64,000 bases of DNA from Segatella cerevisiae (GTDB lineage Bacteria > Bacteroidota > Bacteroidia > Bacteroidales > Bacteroidaceae), in the NCBI RefSeq assembly GCF_024054555.1, contig NZ_JAMXLY010000002.1, positions 62,001-126,000 of the forward strand. Reading direction: 5' to 3'. Within the stretch, counting starts at the first letter, position 1; each line of letters starts with the position of its first letter. Both the position numbers and the translations under genes were made by a program. The notes beneath the pieces are model-generated. The model did no database searches. It worked only from the letters and a program-made list of their open reading frames with translations, and was not told the DNA's origin. This document shows, piece after piece, positions 40,918-50,108 of the stretch.

Positions 40918-41673
40918 ATGAAAACAGTCTTCATCGCCGGTCCCTGCGTTATCGAGTCCATGGAACTATTGGAAACTGTAGCGAAGGAACTTGTGAGCAT
41001 CAACCGCACGGCAGGAACAGATATTATCTTCAAAGCCTCTTTCGACAAGGCTAACCGTACCTCTATCCATTCTTTTCGAGGTCCGGGGTTAGACCGAGGA
41101 CTCCAGATGCTTTCCGACATCAAGGAGAAATATGGACTAAGGATAACGACCGACATCCATGAAAGTTATCAGGCGGCCCCTGTAGGAGAAGTGTGTGACG
41201 TCATTCAGATACCTGCCTTTCTTTGCCGTCAGACAGATCTTCTGGCAGCAGCAGCCCGTACAGGAAAAATCGTCAATATCAAGAAGGCCCAGTTTCTGAG
41301 TGGCCGTGATATGCGCTATGCAGTGGAAAAAGCCAAGGACAGCGGTGCCAAGGAAATATGGCTGACAGAAAGAGGCAACAGTTTCGGCTATAACAATTTG
41401 GTGGTGGACTTCCGCAACATCCCTGACATGAAAGAGATCGTGCCTACCGTCATCATGGACTGTACACACAGTGTCCAGCGGCCAGGAGCAGGGAATGCGA
41501 AGACTGTAGGAGACCGTAAATTCGTACCTTGCATGGCACTTGCTGCGAAAGCCTTTGGCGCCACAGGCTATTTCTTTGAAGTGCATCCCGATCCCGACAA
41601 GGGACTCAGCGATGCAGCCAATATGCTGGAACTGGACAAACTTGAAGGGCTCGTCAAGCAACTCATCTCATGA
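40918..41673 (+). CDS. kdsA: 3-deoxy-8-phosphooctulonate (Kdo8P) synthase
   Basis: Condenses phosphoenolpyruvate with D-arabinose 5-phosphate to Kdo 8-phosphate for the lipid A inner core. 251 residues from the ATG at 40918; the upstream frame to 40867 is the promoter. Motifs: IAGPCVIES at the start, KASFDKANRTS, FRGPGLDRGL, TDIHE, QIPAFLCRQTDLL, NIKKAQFL, WLTERGNSFGYNNLVVD and DCTHSVQ near the end. It is slightly shorter than the 270-280 residues of enterobacterial KdsA. The next gene, kdsD, makes its substrate arabinose 5-phosphate. Confidence 0.96.
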   Translation: MKTVFIAGPCVIESMELLETVAKELVSINRTAGTDIIFKASFDKANRTSIHSFRGPGLDRGLQMLSDIKEKYGLRITTDIHESYQAAPVGEVCDVIQIPAFLCRQTDLLAAAARTGKIVNIKKAQFLSGRDMRYAVEKAKDSGAKEIWLTERGNSFGYNNLVVDFRNIPDMKEIVPTVIMDCTHSVQRPGAGNAKTVGDRKFVPCMALAAKAFGATGYFFEVHPDPDKGLSDAANMLELDKLEGLVKQLIS

Positions 41674-41731
41674 GTGGAACAAGAAACGACACACAATTCG
41701 AATCCTATTATTCAGATAAGATCAGGAAATC

Positions 41732-42712
41732 ATGACCACAACAACCATAGATAAGAAAATGTCAAACATTCGTCATGTCGGCGAGCAATGCCTGAGAGAT
41801 GAAGCACAGGCCGTCCTGGAACTGATTCCACAGATGGACGACAATTTCAACAAGGCAGTTGAAATGATGTACCACTGTAAGGGCAAAGTAATCGTCACAG
41901 GTGTGGGCAAGAGTGGTAATATCGGCGCGAAGATTGCAGCGACCCTCGCCTCGACGGGAACTCCTGCCTTTTTCATCAACCCTCTGGATATGTATCACGG
42001 AGACCTCGGGGTGATGACCGAAGGCGACATCGTGCTGGCTTTGTCCAACAGCGGACAGACGGACGAACTGTTGCGTTTCATCCCAATGGTCCTGCACATG
42101 GACATTCCGATCATCGCGATGAGCGGCAACGTCAACTCCCTTCTAGCGAAATACTCGACCATTCATATTCTGGTCAGCGTCAAAAAGGAAGCTTGTCCGC
42201 TCAACCTTGTACCGACGAGCAGCACAACGGCAGCCCTGGCAATGGGAGACGCTCTGGCTGTCGCCCTCATGGAAGTACGGAATTTCAAACCCCGTGACTT
42301 TGCACAATTCCACCCCGGAGGAGAACTTGGAAAGCGACTCCTGACCACTGCCGAAGATGTCATGAGAACTTCTGGCATGCCCGTCATTCCCAAAGAGATG
42401 CACTTGGGTGAGGCAATCATCCACGTGAGCAAAGGAAAACTGGGATTGGGCGTATCCCTCAATGAAGAGGGAAAGGTCATCGGCCTGATCACTGACGGAG
42501 ACATCAGAAGGGCTATGGAACGCTGGCAGGCTAAATTCTTCGACCATACCGTCAGTGACATCATGACCCGTGAACCGAAAATCGTTTCTCCCAATACAAA
42601 AATCGTAGAAATCCAAAGAATTATGAATCGGAATAAGATCCATTCAGTATTAGTCGTGGACAAAGACAAACATCTGTTGGGAGTCGTTGACCACTACGCC
42701 TGCATGATTTAA
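41732..42712 (+). CDS. kdsD: Arabinose-5-phosphate isomerase
   Basis: Isomerises ribulose 5-phosphate to arabinose 5-phosphate, the first committed step to Kdo. 326 residues. An N-terminal SIS domain has VTGVGKSGNIGAKIAATLASTG and LALSNSGQTDELL. A catalytic-region DALAVALMEVRNF and DFAQFHPGGELGKRL follow, then two C-terminal CBS domains from ~205 (VMRTSGMPVIP; IMTREPKIVSP). All features of the KpsF/KdsD family are present. It lies 58 bp after kdsA in the same direction, and the two almost certainly form an operon for Kdo synthesis. Confidence 0.95.
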   Translation: MTTTTIDKKMSNIRHVGEQCLRDEAQAVLELIPQMDDNFNKAVEMMYHCKGKVIVTGVGKSGNIGAKIAATLASTGTPAFFINPLDMYHGDLGVMTEGDIVLALSNSGQTDELLRFIPMVLHMDIPIIAMSGNVNSLLAKYSTIHILVSVKKEACPLNLVPTSSTTAALAMGDALAVALMEVRNFKPRDFAQFHPGGELGKRLLTTAEDVMRTSGMPVIPKEMHLGEAIIHVSKGKLGLGVSLNEEGKVIGLITDGDIRRAMERWQAKFFDHTVSDIMTREPKIVSPNTKIVEIQRIMNRNKIHSVLVVDKDKHLLGVVDHYACMI

Positions 42713-42768
42713 ATATCAGCCGGCACATACTGTAGATTTTACGACAATTCCAATACGATCATCTGACA

Positions 42769-44088
42769 ATGAAATACTCTAAAATTTTTCTTCTCTTCCT
42801 TTTTTCACTCTTTTGCTTGTCAACGAGCGCAGAACAAGGAGAGTCTTTAGACAAATCACACAAGGATTCCCTGTATTATACACAGACAGCTGATTCATTA
42901 CTGGCTCATACGCTGCGACTACATGGGATCAAATTCACACACAACAACTCCGTCGTTCTCCTGGAAACAGGACAGGAAAAGTTTGACGACCTCTTCAAAG
43001 CCATCAAAGACGCAAGGAGCAGCATACACATGGAATACTTTAATTTCAGAAATGATTCCATCACCCATGCGCTCATTGATCTGTTAGCAGAAAAGGTCAA
43101 GCAAGGTGTTGAGGTACGACTGCTCTTCGACGGATTCGGGAACTATTCCAACAACAGACCGCTCAAGAGAAAGCATATCGACGCTATCCGGAAGGCCGGC
43201 ATCGAGATCTATGAATACAAGCCCATCCGCTTCCCTTGGGTAGACGCAATCTTCAACAGAGACCACCGTAAGATCGTCATCATCGACGGCAAGATAGCCT
43301 ATACAGGCGGAATGAACGTAGCGGATTACTATATCAAAGGCAAACTGAAGATCGGCTCCTGGCACGATATGCACTGCCGTATTGACGGTGATGCCGTGAA
43401 TACATTGCAGTCGATTTTCCTGAGAATGTGGAAGAAGGTGAGCCACCAGGATGTACACGGCTGGAAATACTACCGCGGAGGTGTTCCGGCAAATTATTTC
43501 ACTGACCTCAGACCCGATACGACACCTACACGCTATCAGAAAATGGTGGGAATCATCAACCGTGAACCCCATACGAGCAATGATATTATCCGCGTGTTCT
43601 ACCTCAATGCCATCAATGACGCCCACGACAGCATCAAGATCATCAATCCCTATTTCACGCTGAACTGCAAACTGATCAAGGCTTTGGAGAAAGCGGTAGA
43701 CAGAGGGGTAAAGGTTGAAATCATGCTTTCCACGAAATGTGACGTTCCCCTGACCCCTGACTGTGGATTCTACAATGCACACCTGCTCATGGGACACGGC
43801 TGCAAGATATGGATGTATACGGCCGGATTTCACCATACGAAAGTGATCATGGTAGACGGGCGAATCTGCACTGTAGGATCTGCCAATCTGGATTCCCGCA
43901 GTCTCAGATGGGATTACGAGGACAATGCCGTCATTCTGGACAAGTACATCACACAGCAACTCTGTGACCTTTTCGACCGGGAGAAGAAACAGAGTTTCCT
44001 GCTCACAGAAGAGAATTGGAAGGAGTGGCGCACCCCTTGGCAGCGTTTCCGTGGCGGCTTCGCAAAAATGCTGTCTCCTTTCCTCTAA
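42769..44088 (+). CDS. Phospholipase D-family protein / cardiolipin synthase
   Basis: 439 residues with an N-terminal signal or anchor (IFLLFLFSLFCLSTSA) and two HKD motifs: DHRKIVIIDGKIAYTGGMN near residue 165 and HHTKVIMVDGRICTVGSANLDSRSL near 350. The spacing and the GGMN/GSANLDSRS endings are those of bacterial cardiolipin synthases, which join two phosphatidylglycerols. The single cleavable-looking signal instead of two transmembrane helices leaves a periplasmic phospholipase D possible. It follows kdsD by 56 bp and could belong to an envelope-biogenesis transcript. Confidence 0.87.
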   Translation: MKYSKIFLLFLFSLFCLSTSAEQGESLDKSHKDSLYYTQTADSLLAHTLRLHGIKFTHNNSVVLLETGQEKFDDLFKAIKDARSSIHMEYFNFRNDSITHALIDLLAEKVKQGVEVRLLFDGFGNYSNNRPLKRKHIDAIRKAGIEIYEYKPIRFPWVDAIFNRDHRKIVIIDGKIAYTGGMNVADYYIKGKLKIGSWHDMHCRIDGDAVNTLQSIFLRMWKKVSHQDVHGWKYYRGGVPANYFTDLRPDTTPTRYQKMVGIINREPHTSNDIIRVFYLNAINDAHDSIKIINPYFTLNCKLIKALEKAVDRGVKVEIMLSTKCDVPLTPDCGFYNAHLLMGHGCKIWMYTAGFHHTKVIMVDGRICTVGSANLDSRSLRWDYEDNAVILDKYITQQLCDLFDREKKQSFLLTEENWKEWRTPWQRFRGGFAKMLSPFL

Positions 44089-44103
44089 CGAGAGGAAAGC
44101 CAA

Positions 44104-44157
44104 CTCCTGAAGGTTGCGGAAGTCTCATCTTCCAATTAGCCTTTGGAAATTCAGGAG
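44104..44157 (+). other. Nested hairpins between the PLD and LuxR genes
   Basis: CTCCTGAA (44104-44111) pairs with TTCAGGAG (44150-44157), and inside it GGAAG pairs with CTTCC around TCTCAT. There is no T-run. It could be an RNA-processing or stability element. Confidence 0.4.
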
Positions 44158-44238
44158 ACTCTCTCCGGAGAAGGAGGAATTGTCAAGAAGTAACTTTTTT
44201 CAAGAAAGACAAAATGCCTGATATATAAACTGTAAAGA

Positions 44239-44871
44239 ATGGAAGACCCAAAGAATCCAGTTGCCATGATGTCCATGTTTCACGGACGTCCGGCAATAGC
44301 CATTATCGACTCGAATACGCTGGCTGTAATAGGCTTGAAGCAGATCCTGAAGGATGTCATGTCCTTTATGGAAATAGAGACCTTCAAGTCATTCGAGGAC
44401 CTGGAGGACCATCATCCGGACACTTACTTCCATTATTTTGCGGCAAACACCATCGTCTTGAACCATCGGTCGTTCTTTCAGGAAAGGAAGCATAAGACGA
44501 TCGTACTGACCAATTCTTCAGACCCCAACACCTGGATGAATGATTTCCATTATCTCTGTGTCAATGTCCCCGAAAAACAACTGATCAAATCGCTTCTGCG
44601 ACTTGAACAATTCGGGCACCCTCATGGCAAGAACCTTCCACCTGCTCCCAAGACTGGTGATACCAAGGTCCTGACAGACCGGGAAATAGAAGTCCTCGCC
44701 TTGATTGCCCGGGGCTATTTGAACAAAGAGATCGCAGACAGACTGAATATCGGTCTGACTACAGTCATTTCACACCGGAAAAACATTCAGGAAAAACTTG
44801 GGAAGAAAAGTGTAGCTGCACTGACCATCTATGCAGTGATGCAGGGTTATGTAGACATCAACGAGATCTGA
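44239..44871 (+). CDS. LuxR-family DNA-binding response-regulator-like protein
   Basis: 210 residues. Residues ~15-130 resemble a degenerate receiver domain (AIAIIDSNTLAVIGLKQIL start), but the phospho-acceptor pattern is not evident. The C-terminal 65 residues are a LuxR helix-turn-helix: LTDREIEVLALIARGYLNKEIADRLNI, then TVISHRKNIQEKLG, ending in AALTIYAVMQGYVDI. This end is closely similar to that of the hemerythrin-LuxR protein at 53453-54409. It lies upstream of the convergent ferritin-VIT1 gene. A role in iron/redox control is inferred from the neighbours only. Confidence 0.82.
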   Translation: MEDPKNPVAMMSMFHGRPAIAIIDSNTLAVIGLKQILKDVMSFMEIETFKSFEDLEDHHPDTYFHYFAANTIVLNHRSFFQERKHKTIVLTNSSDPNTWMNDFHYLCVNVPEKQLIKSLLRLEQFGHPHGKNLPPAPKTGDTKVLTDREIEVLALIARGYLNKEIADRLNIGLTTVISHRKNIQEKLGKKSVAALTIYAVMQGYVDINEI

Positions 44872-44874
44872 AGA

Positions 44875-45747
44875 TCAGCCTATACCGACCAGGAGTTTGA
44901 GAATATAACCGATAATGAAACTCAGTCCGGCGATACTGAAACTCAGGATGGCCATCTCCGTGAAACGCTTCCGGAAACTCTCTCCGCGTGCCACCGAATA
45001 ATAATAATTGAAGCCTGCGATAATCAACAATGCCATAGCCAACATGATCACCAGAGCGACGATCACATTCCTGAAAAGAATAAACGGGGCTATCAATGCC
45101 ACTACTGTTATCAGATAGGCTATACCGGTATACACAGCAGCCTTGACCGGTTTTTTATCTTCTTTCTCATCCGATTTTGTAGACAAGTATTCCGACGAAG
45201 CCATCGACAGTGCCGCAGCGATACCTGTTATGCTGCCCGTAAGGGCTATCAGGGTACTATTGTTCAGCGCCAAGGTATAGCCGGCGAGCGCACCGGTAAA
45301 TTCCACCAAGGCGTCATTCAATCCAAGTACGACAGATCCCATGTAGTTCAACCGCTCCTCATCGATCATCCCGATCAGTTCCGCCTCATGCAGATTTTCA
45401 TCTATGGTCATATCATGGATGTCAGGATAATTCAAATACATTTTGTAAGCTGTCTGAGAATCGATCTCGGAAGATTCCATCTTCTTAATGGCAAATGTAT
45501 TTCCCAATATCTTCGCTATCCAATAGAATTTGTAGACCGTCTTCATATCCGGCTTCACCTCTCTATTGGTATAACGCATCAATATCTTATAGTGCTTTTG
45601 TTCTTCATGGGTGATACGGATCAGAACATTTTTATTCCGCTCATTCTTCTCCTTGGAAGCGAGTCTCCGATAAACATAAGATGCTGTCATCTCGCCCCGT
45701 TGATAACGGAGGAAATCAGCCTTATCCTTTTCTGATAAATCCATCAT
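44875..45747 (-). CDS. Ferritin-like/VIT1 (CCC1) fusion membrane protein, MbfA-like
   Basis: 290 residues. The first ~135 form a ferritin/rubrerythrin-like four-helix domain with metal ligands in GEMTASY, ITHEEQKHYKIL and MTIDENLHEAELIGMI. The rest is a VIT1/CCC1-type iron-manganese transporter with five spans, starting VVLGLNDALVEFTGALAGYT and SMASSEYLSTKSDE. Fusions of this type (MbfA) export or store iron and protect against peroxide. The stop is 3 bp from the stop of the LuxR gene (convergent). It stands next to the nrdAB genes for the iron-dependent aerobic ribonucleotide reductase. Confidence 0.87.
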   Translation of the reverse strand: MMDLSEKDKADFLRYQRGEMTASYVYRRLASKEKNERNKNVLIRITHEEQKHYKILMRYTNREVKPDMKTVYKFYWIAKILGNTFAIKKMESSEIDSQTAYKMYLNYPDIHDMTIDENLHEAELIGMIDEERLNYMGSVVLGLNDALVEFTGALAGYTLALNNSTLIALTGSITGIAAALSMASSEYLSTKSDEKEDKKPVKAAVYTGIAYLITVVALIAPFILFRNVIVALVIMLAMALLIIAGFNYYYSVARGESFRKRFTEMAILSFSIAGLSFIIGYILKLLVGIG

Positions 45748-45951
45748 TACTTCACTTTATATTTAGAAATCCTGACGATACAGATCAAATTGGGAAATGA
45801 TCCCAATACTCTCAAATACAAAGTTACAAATAAATCTATGAGTTCGATAGTTTATTCTCAAAATACATCAATTGATGATCCGAGAACACCGTTACGACCT
45901 GTCCCTCCAGGCATAAGGATTGCATCAAACTCACACTCATAAAAAGTATAA

Positions 45952-45982
45952 TTGCAGGAAAGCATGCTACTCTTTCCTGCAA
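45952..45982 (-). terminator. Terminator of the nrdDGAB transcript
   Basis: Perfect 11-bp arms TTGCAGGAAAG (45952-45962) and CTTTCCTGCAA (45972-45982) with a 9-nt loop. Reading leftwards it is followed by TTATACTTTTT, 29 bp after the nrdB stop. T-rich sequence on the other side makes it usable in both directions. Confidence 0.8.
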
Positions 45983-46010
45983 GTTTTTGAACGTTCCCGC
46001 AACTGACTCA

Positions 46011-47075
46011 TTATAGGTCATCCCGCAAGGCCGTACTCTTGGCATAAGCCGTACTCTTAGCTTCGAAAAAGTCGGTCTTTACCATATTGGCATTGGAATA
46101 TTGGGAAACCCAAAGCATACTCTCAGGTTCTTTATGGTTGTCTTCAAAAAGATAGCCAAAGCCCAAACTGTTCCAGCGCAGATTGCCCAAATAGCGGATA
46201 TAGTCAGAGACCATCTGCGTATTCAAACCGGTAATCTCATTACCTATCACATATTGTCCCCATTCTATTTCCTGTCTGACGCCTTCAAGCATCATATCCC
46301 GATAAACTTTTACAAATTCATCGGTAAAGAGTTCGGGCTCTTCCTTCTCCAATTCCAGTATGATGCTCCGGAACAACCACAAGTGTGTATTCTCATCCCG
46401 ATTGATATAGCGAATCTCCTGTGCCGAACCCGACATTTTGCCATTCCGGCTCAGGTTGTAGAAGAACATGAAACCACTGTAAAAATAAATACCCTCTAGG
46501 ATGAAGTTGGCCATCATGGCTTTCATCAGTCTGAACCGGTCTCGATGCTCATGGAACTCGTTGTAACAGTCCCCGATAAACTGATTTCTCTTCAGCAGGT
46601 GCTCATCGTTTTTCCATTGATACAAGATGTCATTGCGCTCCTCCGGGTTGCATATCGTGTCCAGCATATAACTGTAACTCTGACTGTGCACACATTCCTG
46701 AAAAGTCTGGATATGCAGGCACAAGTTCACCTCATTGGCCGTGATATACTCGCTTACCGTAGGCAGGTTGTTGCTCTGAAGAGAATCCAGAAAGACCAGA
46801 AAACTCAAGATCTTGTTGTAAGCCGTCCGCTCACAAGGTTCCAGATGAGGGTAATCTTTCACATCCTGAGACAAGTTGATTTCCTCAGGGATCCAGAAAT
46901 TGTTCATGGCCTGGCGATACCAGTCACTCACCCACTCATATTTGATATTGTTGAAATCATTCAGATTGGTACTGTTTCCCCCAATCATCCGCCTCAACCT
47001 CAGGTCAATATCACCACCGGGGTTAAAAAGCGTATTTCTTTTCAATTGTTCTGTTTTCATCTTACCGTCATTCAT
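46011..47075 (-). CDS. nrdB: Class Ia ribonucleotide reductase, beta subunit
   Basis: Holds the di-iron tyrosyl radical that starts ribonucleoside diphosphate reduction. 354 residues; a second ATG six codons in (47060) is an alternative start. The iron ligands and radical tyrosine are all visible: Asp97 in FLDSLQ, Glu127 and His130 in QECVHSQSY, the radical Tyr134, Glu in ILEGIYFY, and Glu/His in NRDENTHLWL. It is therefore a tyrosyl-radical enzyme. The C-terminus (KSTALRDDL) would dock on NrdA. It lies 9 bp after nrdA and ends the four-gene unit. Confidence 0.95.
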   Translation of the reverse strand: MNDGKMKTEQLKRNTLFNPGGDIDLRLRRMIGGNSTNLNDFNNIKYEWVSDWYRQAMNNFWIPEEINLSQDVKDYPHLEPCERTAYNKILSFLVFLDSLQSNNLPTVSEYITANEVNLCLHIQTFQECVHSQSYSYMLDTICNPEERNDILYQWKNDEHLLKRNQFIGDCYNEFHEHRDRFRLMKAMMANFILEGIYFYSGFMFFYNLSRNGKMSGSAQEIRYINRDENTHLWLFRSIILELEKEEPELFTDEFVKVYRDMMLEGVRQEIEWGQYVIGNEITGLNTQMVSDYIRYLGNLRWNSLGFGYLFEDNHKEPESMLWVSQYSNANMVKTDFFEAKSTAYAKSTALRDDL

Positions 47076-47084
47076 TAATCCGTT

Positions 47085-49604
47085 TTATGCGGAGCAACTC
47101 TCACATTCTTCTACTTCTAGCGACTTGCTGCGCACGTAATAAAGGGTCTTCACACCACATTTCCAAGCCAGGAGATACAAGTTCAGGACCTGCCGCATCG
47201 TATAACTATTAGTGATATAAAGGTTGACACTTTGAGACTGGTCGATATGCCGCTGCCGTATTCCGGCAGCCCTGATGCTCCATTTCTGATCGATCAGGTA
47301 AGCCCCTTTGTACAACCAATAAGTTGCGTCAGACAGCTCAGGGGCAACACGTGGAAGCATGACACCTTTCTTCTCCTCGAGGAAGAAGCGTTTCATCACC
47401 GGATCCAAGCCTGCTGTCGTCCCCGCAATAATACTGGTACTGCTCGTAGGAGCAACAGCCAGAAGATAGGCATTGCGCATGCCGAAGGCAGAAACTTTCT
47501 CCGCCAGTGTCTTCCACTCCGGAGAGACATAGCCGCGTTTCTTGAAATAGTCCCCGGTCTGCCAGTCACTACCCTCGAAATACTGGTAAGTACCCTTCTC
47601 CTTTGCGAGTTTGCAACTTGCCTCTATGGCTGCATAGTTAATCGTTTCAAACACCTTATCAGCAAACTTCAGATGTTCTTCACTCTCCCATTTTATGCCT
47701 CTCTTGGCCAGAGCATGATGATAACCGCTCACACCCAGACCGATACTCCGATACCTGTGATTGGTAATTTGCGCAAAAGGTACGGGGTAGAAATTAAGGT
47801 CAATCACATTATCCAAGGCCCTCACGACAGTCTCTATCTTATCTTTCATCGCCTGTCTATCTTCAAGCGGCAACCGCCCGAGGGTCAGACTGGCGAGATT
47901 GCAGACGACAAACTCACCCGCCTTTACGGTATTCACGACGACAGTTTCACCATCCACCGTCTTGATCTCCTGGGATACACTCTGTATCGGAGCCATATTC
48001 TGGGCGATTTCCGTACAAAGATTCGAACAGTAGATCATTCCCTTATGCGGGTTCGGATTCGTCCGGTTGACAGTATCGCGATTGAAGATAAACGGTGTAC
48101 CGGTTTCTACAGCAGAACGCAGGATCAGGCGTATCACGTCCTTGATGCTGATGACACGGCGAGACAAACGACGGTCAGCGATGCAAGCTTTGTAACGCAC
48201 TTCCCAGTTGTCCCCATAATAGTCTTCCAGGCAAAACCCTTTCAGACGCATGATCTCATTGGGACAGAAGAGATACCAATCCTGATTCATGTCCTCTTCT
48301 GCCATCTTCCAGAACAAGTCAGGGAAACACACAGCAGGGAATACATCATGAGCCTTCATGCGGTCATCGCCATTATTGGTGCGGATCTGCAAGAATTCCG
48401 GCAGATCCTTATGCCACACGTCGAGATAAACGGCCACCGCGCCTTGGCGCATCCCCAACTGATCTACAGCCACTGCCGTGTCGTTCACAAGTTTGATCCA
48501 TCTGATCACGCCTCCGGCAACTCCCTGAAAGCCCCGGATGCTTCCGCCCATCGCTCTCACCTTACCGAAATACATCCCCATACCGCCACCAAACTTGCTG
48601 ACTTGGGAGAAATTTCCGATACTGCGGTAGATGCCCGTCAAACTGTCGGGGACTGTATCAATGAAACAACTGGAGAGTTGGTGACAAGGTTTTCGGGCAT
48701 TGGACATCGTCGGCGTGGCCATAGTCACCTCCAGACAACTCAGCAAGTCATAGATTTTCCTCACCCATTCCAAACGGTTTTTCTTCTCAGGCATTCCAAG
48801 ATGCAAGGCGATGCCCAGGAACATCTCCTGGACTTTCTCAATGGGTTGCCCCTCGAATGTACGAATCAGATAACGCTTGATCAACAGGTCCAAACCTGAA
48901 TAATTGAACAGATGATCACGCTCAGGTTTCATAAAAGCAGCAGCAGCCTCAATTTCCTCCTGAGTATAGGACTTGAGAATATAATCGCCGTAAAGGCCTT
49001 GCTTTGTCAGATAGACGATCTTATCATAGAACGAATGGAGTTCCAGAGCCGACACCTTCTCATCAATATCTCTGTTCAGCATAAAGTCGAGTACACGAGC
49101 AGAGATCATTTCCCATTCCGGTGCCTCCGCCGTCGTCAGTTCCACTGATGCCTTGATCAAGGCAAGGAGTTTGTCCCGTAACTTCATCTGAGGGCGGCAA
49201 GAACCAGTAAAGCGGTCGGCCAGAATGATCATACTGTATTCCTTAGCCTTGAATTCATGTGACACGACTCTCAGGACATCCTCCAAAGCAGGTACACCGA
49301 TCAAGGTGGAAATCCTTGATATGGCCTTACGCTCCTCACTGCGGCTGTCACGAAACAAGATATAGCTCTTTGCCTCTTCATAAAAGCCGTGTGCCATGAG
49401 GCATTTCTCCACCTTGTCCTGAATGCACTCCACGTTCCTTTTTGCCGGATTATCAGAGACGTACTGTTCCACTTCAGATACGATGGAATGCAGTTCGTCT
49501 TCCGTCACAAAACGGCTCGTGCTTGCAAAACTCTTCTTTATCGCTATTGAGATCTTCTGACCGTTAAAAGGTTCCGTTATCCCATTTCTCTTTATTATTT
49601 CCAT
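47085..49604 (-). CDS. nrdA: Class Ia ribonucleotide reductase, alpha subunit
   Basis: The catalytic subunit for NDP reduction. 839 residues. An N-terminal ATP-cone (IIKRNGITEPFNGQKI, ~1-95) indicates allosteric activity control. The active-site cysteines are in HQLSSCFID and NLCTEIAQN (with the conserved Asn and Glu), and the C-terminal redox pair is in VEECESCSA. Radical-path tyrosines lie in the C-terminal third. It lies 36 bp after nrdG, with no terminator or promoter box between, which implies co-transcription with the anaerobic enzyme. Confidence 0.95.
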   Translation of the reverse strand: MEIIKRNGITEPFNGQKISIAIKKSFASTSRFVTEDELHSIVSEVEQYVSDNPAKRNVECIQDKVEKCLMAHGFYEEAKSYILFRDSRSEERKAISRISTLIGVPALEDVLRVVSHEFKAKEYSMIILADRFTGSCRPQMKLRDKLLALIKASVELTTAEAPEWEMISARVLDFMLNRDIDEKVSALELHSFYDKIVYLTKQGLYGDYILKSYTQEEIEAAAAFMKPERDHLFNYSGLDLLIKRYLIRTFEGQPIEKVQEMFLGIALHLGMPEKKNRLEWVRKIYDLLSCLEVTMATPTMSNARKPCHQLSSCFIDTVPDSLTGIYRSIGNFSQVSKFGGGMGMYFGKVRAMGGSIRGFQGVAGGVIRWIKLVNDTAVAVDQLGMRQGAVAVYLDVWHKDLPEFLQIRTNNGDDRMKAHDVFPAVCFPDLFWKMAEEDMNQDWYLFCPNEIMRLKGFCLEDYYGDNWEVRYKACIADRRLSRRVISIKDVIRLILRSAVETGTPFIFNRDTVNRTNPNPHKGMIYCSNLCTEIAQNMAPIQSVSQEIKTVDGETVVVNTVKAGEFVVCNLASLTLGRLPLEDRQAMKDKIETVVRALDNVIDLNFYPVPFAQITNHRYRSIGLGVSGYHHALAKRGIKWESEEHLKFADKVFETINYAAIEASCKLAKEKGTYQYFEGSDWQTGDYFKKRGYVSPEWKTLAEKVSAFGMRNAYLLAVAPTSSTSIIAGTTAGLDPVMKRFFLEEKKGVMLPRVAPELSDATYWLYKGAYLIDQKWSIRAAGIRQRHIDQSQSVNLYITNSYTMRQVLNLYLLAWKCGVKTLYYVRSKSLEVEECESCSA

Positions 49605-49640
49605 GATACCTCTTTCTTATCATACAGACTACCGGAAATA

Positions 49641-50108
49641 TCACTTCTTCCAAAACCGAAAGGTAATATCCTGAAAGCTGCCATCCGCCACCTTCTTGTA
49701 AAGTCTCTGGTTCGTCGTCTTCTCTTTCAGACCGCCCCGTTGGCGGATATAGGGTCCTAACTTAATAAAATCGAAATTTTCTTTCTTGACCTTATCGGAT
49801 AATTCCTGCCTGCCACTGTACCAGCCGACCTTGTATTCCGGGTATTTTTGGTGGAGATACTGAGCCAGTCGGTCTACAGCCTCAGGCTCACTGTCTCCTC
49901 CCATAAAACTGATACAGGTAATATCCGTACCCAATTTCTCTGCCCATTCATCCAGTACTTCAGTCGTCAGTTCTGTCCCTATATTTTTCCATAGATAAGA
50001 ACTGTGACAACCAGGACACTTGATCGGGCAATTGGAGATATTGACAGACAAAGTAACTTCATCAGGAATCTCCTGAAAGACAATGCCCGTATTCACATAT
50101 CTCAGCAT
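49641..50108 (-). CDS. nrdG: Anaerobic ribonucleotide reductase-activating protein
   Basis: A radical-SAM activase that installs the glycyl radical on NrdD. 155 residues. The [4Fe-4S] motif CxxxCxxC is Cys27, Cys31 and Cys34 in NCPIKCPGCHS, followed by the GGE-type segment MGGDSEPEAV and VGWYSGR. The ATG lies 7 bp inside the nrdD 3' end, so translation is coupled. Length and motifs are those of the standard NrdG. Confidence 0.95.
   Translation of the reverse strand: MLRYVNTGIVFQEIPDEVTLSVNISNCPIKCPGCHSSYLWKNIGTELTTEVLDEWAEKLGTDITCISFMGGDSEPEAVDRLAQYLHQKYPEYKVGWYSGRQELSDKVKKENFDFIKLGPYIRQRGGLKEKTTNQRLYKKVADGSFQDITFRFWKK

Noticed and set aside
47232..48899. 555-codon plus-strand ORF
   Set aside because: It lies wholly antisense to nrdA, which has clear catalytic motifs; the long open frame is a by-product of codon bias.
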